From the NCBI GenBank assembly GCA_944393165.1, contig CALXZF010000045.1, positions 1 to 19,002 of the forward strand: a stretch of DNA of 19,002 bases, written 5' to 3'. The position numbers and the translations under genes are program-made. Source of the stretch: an uncultured Clostridia bacterium (GTDB lineage Bacteria; Bacillota_A; Clostridia; TANB77; CAG-508). The notes below the pieces were generated by a model. That model was not told the DNA's origin. It searched no databases and saw only the letters and a list, made by a program, of their open reading frames with translations. Shown piece after piece: positions 15,613 to 19,002 of this stretch (position 1 is the stretch's first letter; each line of letters begins with the position of its first letter).

Positions 15613-16986
15613 TTATAAATATTCATTAATTTGATTAAATTTATATCTTCCACCTTTTTTTGATTTCGATTTCCTAGAATTTTTTGTTCTTTTAGTTTTT
15701 TGAGTAGTCATATATTTTCCAGAACTTGATTTTCCATTCCCTTTTGGCTTATTTAGTTTCTTTAAAATTACCACTAATAAATACAAAATCAAAAATATAA
15801 GGAATGCCCTAAAAACTATAGTCTCAAAGTTAGATGCAGTAACAGATTTTTCGGCAATCAAATCAGTAGAAAATGTTTCACCATCTATCACATATGAAAT
15901 TTTACCAATTACAGCATCCTGCGCTATTGGAGCAGAAAGATTTTCGTTTAATTCAATTGTAGGTTCAAGGCTATCAAGATTTATATCCTTCTTTAAAAGA
16001 ACCTTAATATCACTTTTAGCAATAACATTTAAAGATTTAGTTTCAGCTGTTGCACCAGCAACATCTATAGTATCTATAATTTCACGAGTTGATACCAACT
16101 TTTGATAAGAATAATTGTCAAAACCATAATTAAATAAATTTATACAATCTTCGTATCTTTCTTTAATAGAATCGCTACCAAAAACCACTTCAAGAAGTTC
16201 TACATCATTCTTTTTAGCTGTAGTAACTATACAATATCCAGATTTATCAGTATAACCTGTTTTTAGTCCAGTAGCATATTGATAATAATACTCATCATTT
16301 TTTGTTACTAGGCCATTAGTAGTATTAAAAATTCTATCTTCTTTGTTATATTTGTTAGTCTTTGGAAGAGTATATTGATTTACTTTAGCAATTCTCATAA
16401 TATCATCAAACTTCATTGCATATTGTCCAATTAAAGCCATATCATAAGCAGTAGAATAGTGGTCATCATTGTGAACTCCGTTAGGATTAATAAAATGAGT
16501 ATTTAAGCAACCTAACTCTTTAGCCTTATTATTCATCATCTCCGCAAAATTTTCTACAGAACCAGCAATATGTTCTGCAAGAACAATCGCGGCATCATTA
16601 GCAGAAGGAATGAGCATAACATTTAAAAGCTGTTCAATAGTAAGTTCTTCACCTTCTTGCAAACTTGCATGAGAATATCCAACTGGAATAGAGAATATAG
16701 CATTATGGCTCACTGTTGCTACATCAGTTAATTCGCAATTCTCTAGAGTTAAAATCGCAGTCATAAGCTTTGTTGTACTTGCTGGATACATTTTTTCAAA
16801 AGCATTTTTAGAATATAGAATTCTGCCTGTTTCAGGATCCATTAATAAAACGGACGGCGAATTGGTTTTAAAATTATCTGGATTATAATCTTCTGTACTT
16901 ATATCTGCAGCCAATATGGTATTTATTGGCAGTAATGACACAATAAAAATAATAGTAAAAACTATTATCATTTTAAGTTGTTTCAT
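15613..16986 (-). CDS. D-alanyl-D-alanine carboxypeptidase (S11, PBP5/DacF type)
   Basis: The enzyme removes the terminal D-Ala from peptidoglycan pentapeptides outside the cell, limiting cross-linking. A signal peptide is present (about 1-26, cleavage after TILA). The three active-site motifs are intact: S70-T-T-K73, S128-A-N130 and K242-T-G244. A PBP5 C-terminal beta domain (about 290-385) follows, then a C-terminal transmembrane anchor (about 388-410) and a basic Lys/Arg/Ser tail of about 45 residues. A true membrane helix plus long basic tail is more than the usual amphipathic anchor. The frame opens 4 codons earlier at 16998, but GGGGTG lies inside that extension, 6 nt before the ATG at 16986, so I take 16986 (457 aa). 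Confidence 0.93.
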   Translation of the reverse strand: MKQLKMIIVFTIIFIVSLLPINTILAADISTEDYNPDNFKTNSPSVLLMDPETGRILYSKNAFEKMYPASTTKLMTAILTLENCELTDVATVSHNAIFSIPVGYSHASLQEGEELTIEQLLNVMLIPSANDAAIVLAEHIAGSVENFAEMMNNKAKELGCLNTHFINPNGVHNDDHYSTAYDMALIGQYAMKFDDIMRIAKVNQYTLPKTNKYNKEDRIFNTTNGLVTKNDEYYYQYATGLKTGYTDKSGYCIVTTAKKNDVELLEVVFGSDSIKERYEDCINLFNYGFDNYSYQKLVSTREIIDTIDVAGATAETKSLNVIAKSDIKVLLKKDINLDSLEPTIELNENLSAPIAQDAVIGKISYVIDGETFSTDLIAEKSVTASNFETIVFRAFLIFLILYLLVVILKKLNKPKGNGKSSSGKYMTTQKTKRTKNSRKSKSKKGGRYKFNQINEYL

Positions 16987-17036
16987 ATGACACCCCATTT
17001 CTGTATAAAAACAACTTTTATTAAAAAATATATATT

Positions 17037-17065
17037 ACTATATATTAAAAATGCGAAAAATTCAA
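17037..17065 (-). promoter_or_regulatory. Possible promoter of the D,D-carboxypeptidase gene
   Basis: On the minus strand TTGAAT (complement of 17060-17065), a 17-nt spacer and TATAGT (complement of 17037-17042). Both boxes are imperfect and the region is AT-rich, so the call is modest. Confidence 0.42.
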
Positions 17066-17103
17066 TATGTTTAGAAAATAAATTTGAAAAAATGTTACTA
17101 TTC

Positions 17104-17356
17104 GTTATAATTCACAGCCGTTTTGTAATATAAGCTAATAGTATATTTTATAAAAGTAATTCGAATATGTCGGTCAAGCTGATTTTCATTGGTATTCTAA
17201 AAGAAATTTTGTCAGCGCCCTCAAAAGGGTTTGAGATTCCCTAACAAAATTTTTTAAGAATATCAAATTCAAATCACATTCCATTCCATATTCTCATACT
17301 TTTATAAAACATTACTATTAGCTTGTAAGAGATTTTTGTAAGCTGTGAATTGTAAC
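17104..17356. repeat. Structured intergenic element B with terminal inverted repeats
   Basis: A 253-bp element with 14-bp terminal inverted repeats GTTATAATTCACAG/CTGTGAATTGTAAC (17104-17117 and 17343-17356, one mismatch). Nested inside are imperfect 37-nt arms (17133-17169 and 17287-17323), then inner arms 17189-17212 and 17244-17266 that pair well, then a 6-bp hairpin CTCAAA/TTTGAG (17220-17235). No coding frame. It is flanked by near-identical octamers TACTATTC (17096-17103) and TACAATTC (17357-17364), which could be a target-site duplication. The ends match those of element A (11722-11934); the interior does not. It lies between the divergent dac and comEA genes, so any comEA promoter must lie in or next to it. 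Confidence 0.72.
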
Positions 17357-17389
17357 TACAATTCATAACAAAAAAATTAGGAGGTAAAT

Positions 17390-18079
17390 ATGCAATTAGA
17401 TAATAAGAAAAAGTTAGCAATCATAATAATTTTAATAATAGGCATAATAATAGCATTTGTAATTTATATGATAAGTGATAACACATTTCAAGAAATTTCA
17501 TTAGAGGAAATTTCGGCTGGCAATATAGAAACAATAGAAGAAAATAAAGAATCTTCGAAAAATAATATCAATAAAACAAATGCAGAAACTAGCAATACAA
17601 CAGAAGAGCTAGAAACTAAAGAAAAGATAATAGTCCACATTGTAGGAGAAGTAAAAAAAGAAGGGATAGTATATTTAAATAAAGGAGATAGAATAATTGA
17701 TGCAATAGAAAAAGCAGGAGGAGAAACAAAAGAAGCAGATTTATCGCAAATTAATTTGGCATATGAACTACAAGACGGACAAAAAATATATATTCCAAAT
17801 AAAAATGAAAAAATTACTGAGTATATTACAACAGCAAGTGGGTATAATCAGGATAGTAATGATTCAAATAATAATATAGAGGAGGGAACAAAGGTGAATA
17901 TTAACACTGCAAATTTAAGTGAATTAGATAGTTTGCCAGGAATTGGACCGGCAATTGCACAAAGAATAATAGAATATAGAGAACAAAATGGCAACTTTGA
18001 AAAAATAGAAGATTTACAAAATGTAAAAGGAATTGGAGACGCAAAGTATGAAGAAATAAAAGATAGTGTTACAGTTTAA
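17390..18079 (+). CDS. comEA: ComEA competence DNA-binding protein
   Basis: The membrane-anchored receptor binds double-stranded DNA at the cell surface for uptake through ComEC. The 229-aa protein has one N-terminal membrane anchor (about 9-27) and an acidic Asn/Glu/Thr-rich stalk (about 35-77). A SLBB domain follows (about 78-140: IIVHIVGEVKKEGIVYL...GDRIIDAIEKAGG), then a helix-hairpin-helix DNA-binding domain (about 167-229: NINTANLSELDSLPGIGPAIAQRI and LQNVKGIGDAKYEEI). AGGAGG at 17379-17384 lies 5 nt before the ATG. No comEC or comEB follows here, so the uptake genes are split. No terminator is evident after the stop. The usual partner ComEC would have to be elsewhere in the genome. Confidence 0.94.
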   Translation: MQLDNKKKLAIIIILIIGIIIAFVIYMISDNTFQEISLEEISAGNIETIEENKESSKNNINKTNAETSNTTEELETKEKIIVHIVGEVKKEGIVYLNKGDRIIDAIEKAGGETKEADLSQINLAYELQDGQKIYIPNKNEKITEYITTASGYNQDSNDSNNNIEEGTKVNINTANLSELDSLPGIGPAIAQRIIEYREQNGNFEKIEDLQNVKGIGDAKYEEIKDSVTV

Positions 18080-18087
18080 AAAAATAC

Positions 18088-18116
18088 TGTACAAATTGTA
18101 GAAAAAAGTATATAAT
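18088..18116 (+). promoter_or_regulatory. Probable promoter of the superoxide reductase gene
   Basis: TGTACA (18088-18093), a 17-nt spacer and TATAAT (18111-18116). The -10 box is perfect and the -35 matches four of six. Transcription from here would give a leader of about 145 nt. Confidence 0.55.
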
Positions 18117-18122
18117 CTATGT

Positions 18123-18245
18123 GCAAATCAAATCAAAAGTCTAGAGGGATTTGTTTAACTGCTTTCGTGGATATCCAATTAGACATATACATGCAACTAT
18201 AGGAATAGGTTTATAGGTAAATCCATTAACTAAAAACCTAAATAT
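18123..18245 (+). other. Long, possibly structured 5' leader of the superoxide reductase mRNA
   Basis: Between the promoter and the ribosome binding site lie about 130 nt with no open frame but with several possible pairings: GTCTA/TAGAC across 18140-18216, GGATTT (18149-18154) with AAATCC (18221-18226), and TAGGTTT/AAACCTA (18207-18213 with 18235-18241). Some are mutually exclusive. I do not recognise a known riboswitch. This is a weak structural observation. Confidence 0.3.
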
Positions 18246-18267
18246 AATAAGAGGAATGTGATTAAAT

Positions 18268-18648
18268 ATGAAAAATGAACTAATTGTTAAAAAATGCAAT
18301 CATTGTGGAGCATTAGTAAAAGTCATTAAAGATTGTAACTGCAATGGATGTGGAATAGTGTGTTGTGATGAACCAATGCAAGTAATGGTTCCAAATTCAG
18401 TAGATGCAGCAGAAGAAAAACATGTACCAACATATGAAGTAGTAGGTGATGAAATAGTAGTAAAAGTAAATCATGTAATGGAAAAAGAACATTATATTGA
18501 GTGGATTTCTTTAGTAAAAGAAAATAAAGAATACACAGTAACATTGTGTCCAGAACAAGAAGCTGAATGCAGATTCCCATATTTAAAAGGAGCAACACTT
18601 TATGCATATTGCAATAAACATGGGTTATGGAAAGCAGAAGTTGAATAG
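18268..18648 (+). CDS. dfx: Desulfoferrodoxin-type superoxide reductase
   Basis: It reduces superoxide to hydrogen peroxide without making oxygen, a defence of anaerobes, taking electrons from rubredoxin. The 126-aa protein keeps both parts of a desulfoferrodoxin. The N-terminal rubredoxin-like knuckle has C10-x2-C13 and C32-C33 (centre I). The C-terminal SOR domain carries the Fe(His)4Cys ligands H52 (EEKHVP), H69, H75 (HVMEKEHYIEWI), C115 and H118 (YCNKHGLW); the catalytic Lys is K51. Extra cysteines C23, C25 and C28 lie in an insert (DCNCNGCG) between the two halves of centre I. C94 and C101 are also unusual. The start ATG has GAGGA about 12 nt upstream, a rather long spacing. It has its own promoter and leader. 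Confidence 0.93.
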   Translation: MKNELIVKKCNHCGALVKVIKDCNCNGCGIVCCDEPMQVMVPNSVDAAEEKHVPTYEVVGDEIVVKVNHVMEKEHYIEWISLVKENKEYTVTLCPEQEAECRFPYLKGATLYAYCNKHGLWKAEVE

Positions 18649-18665
18649 AAGGAAAAAAGAGAAAA

Positions 18666-18719
18666 AATGCAAGCTAAGTAAATGTAAAAAACCAATGAAT
18701 AACTACTTAAGCTTGCATT
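18666..18719 (+). repeat. Hairpin after the superoxide reductase gene
   Basis: AATGCAAGCTAAGTA (18666-18680) pairs with TACTTAAGCTTGCATT (18704-18719), with one bulged base and a 23-nt loop. It lies 17 nt after the stop codon. No T-run follows, so it is at best a weak terminator or an mRNA-stabilising 3' hairpin. Confidence 0.5.
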
Positions 18720-18788
18720 AATAATTATAAAAATTTAATAAAAACAAAAAAATCATGCATAAATGACTAACAAAATGCATAAAATATA

Positions 18789-18817
18789 TTGACAAAGAAA
18801 ATAGAAAATAGTATAAT
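18789..18817 (+). promoter_or_regulatory. Consensus SigA promoter of the initiator tRNA
   Basis: Perfect TTGACA (18789-18794), a 17-nt spacer and perfect TATAAT (18812-18817), ending 16 nt before the tRNA. This is the best promoter in the window, as expected for a stable RNA. Confidence 0.88.
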
Positions 18818-18833
18818 TAATCTGTTAAGACAT

Positions 18834-18909
18834 CGCGGGGTGGAGCAGTTGGCAGCTCGTTGGGCTCATAACCCAAAGGTCGTAAGTTCGAGTCTTACCC
18901 CCGCAACCA
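18834..18909 (+). tRNA. Initiator tRNA-fMet (anticodon CAU)
   Basis: A 76-nt cloverleaf. It has initiator hallmarks: an unpaired C1-A72 at the top of the acceptor stem (CGCGGGG against CCCCGCA) and three consecutive G-C pairs (GGG/CCC) flanking loop CTCATAA in the anticodon stem. The anticodon CAT is at 18867-18869, the T loop is GTTCGAGTC and CCA is encoded at 18907-18909. It is followed by a hairpin terminator. Confidence 0.95.
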
Positions 18910-18920
18910 CAAATTTTATT

Positions 18921-18952
18921 AGAGTCGCAAGAGATTGTGGACTCTTTATTTT
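18921..18952 (+). terminator. Terminator of the initiator tRNA
   Basis: The stem AGAGTCGCAA/TTGTGGACTCT (18921-18930 and 18935-18945, one bulge and one G-U) is followed by TTATTTTT. Confidence 0.75.
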
Positions 18953-19002
18953 TGCCCATTTGAAGTTACATAAAATGAATTGGGCACCATTTGGGCACAG
19001 AT
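18946..19002 (-). CDS. C-terminal tail of an unidentified minus-strand reading frame (partial)
   Basis: Reading leftward from the window edge, one minus-strand frame gives ICAQMVPNSFYVTSNGQK and a TAA at 18948-18946. Only 18 residues are inside the window and the other frames also need checking, so coding is not proven. The place, just past the 3' end of a tRNA and pointing toward it, is where the integrase of a tRNA-integrated element usually ends. The tandem TTGGGCAC repeat (18980-18987 and 18991-18998) lies within it. Confidence 0.28.
   Translation of the reverse strand: MCAQMVPNSFYVTSNGQK

Overview
The window is AT-rich chromosomal DNA from a low-GC, Gram-positive anaerobe, most likely an uncultured member of class Clostridia. 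The evidence is strong AGGAGG-type ribosome binding sites, many TTG and GTG starts, near-consensus SigA-type promoters (TTGACA-N17-TATAAT), monoderm envelope genes (LCP ligase, PBP5-type carboxypeptidase, CvpA, ComEA) and a superoxide reductase of the kind found in anaerobes. I cannot assign a genus from the sequence alone.

Layout. 1-899 has no intact gene apart from the first codons of a minus-strand gene at the left edge. It carries what looks like the scar of a mobilization module (oriT-like hairpins, a mobC scrap and a relaxase with stops and an internal deletion). 900-1827 is an M14 peptidoglycan peptidase with a 1-nt frameshift just after its last catalytic residue. 1949-2677 (-) is a small membrane protein, 2855-4261 an M18 aminopeptidase, and 4405-5631 an unusual fusion of a cytidylate-kinase-like P-loop kinase to a ParB/sulfiredoxin-like domain with its own promoter and terminator. 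5689-5765 (-) is tRNA-Arg(UCU). 5915-6622 (+) is a CmpB-type membrane protein and 6612-7217 (-) a GDT1/UPF0016 cation transporter; their 3' ends overlap by 11 bp. 7421-10677 is a three-gene ABC-2 operon resembling the Gld/auxiliary type (ATPase, permease, GldG-like protein). It is followed by a YkvI-family transporter whose ribosome binding site lies inside the operon's terminator.

11722-11934 and 17104-17356 are two large, highly structured intergenic elements. They share the termini GTTAnAATTCAC...GTGAATTGTAAC but have different interiors. Between them lie a DUF5711-like protein and CvpA (12088-14064), an LCP-family cell-wall ligase (14195-15511) and, convergent to it, a D,D-carboxypeptidase (15613-16986, -). 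After the second element come ComEA (17390-18079), a desulfoferrodoxin-type superoxide reductase (18268-18648) and the initiator tRNA (18834-18909). Just past that tRNA an incomplete minus-strand reading frame enters the window, possibly the tail of an element integrated at the tRNA.

Most genes are single units or short operons with their own promoter and hairpin terminator. The common theme is cell envelope and membrane (peptidoglycan trimming, wall polymer attachment, ABC export, DNA uptake). I see no CRISPR array, no intact transposase and no recognisable defence operon. The least ordinary items are the kinase-ParB-like fusion, the paired structured repeats, three RNA-level oddities at gene starts and ends, and the decayed mobilization module.
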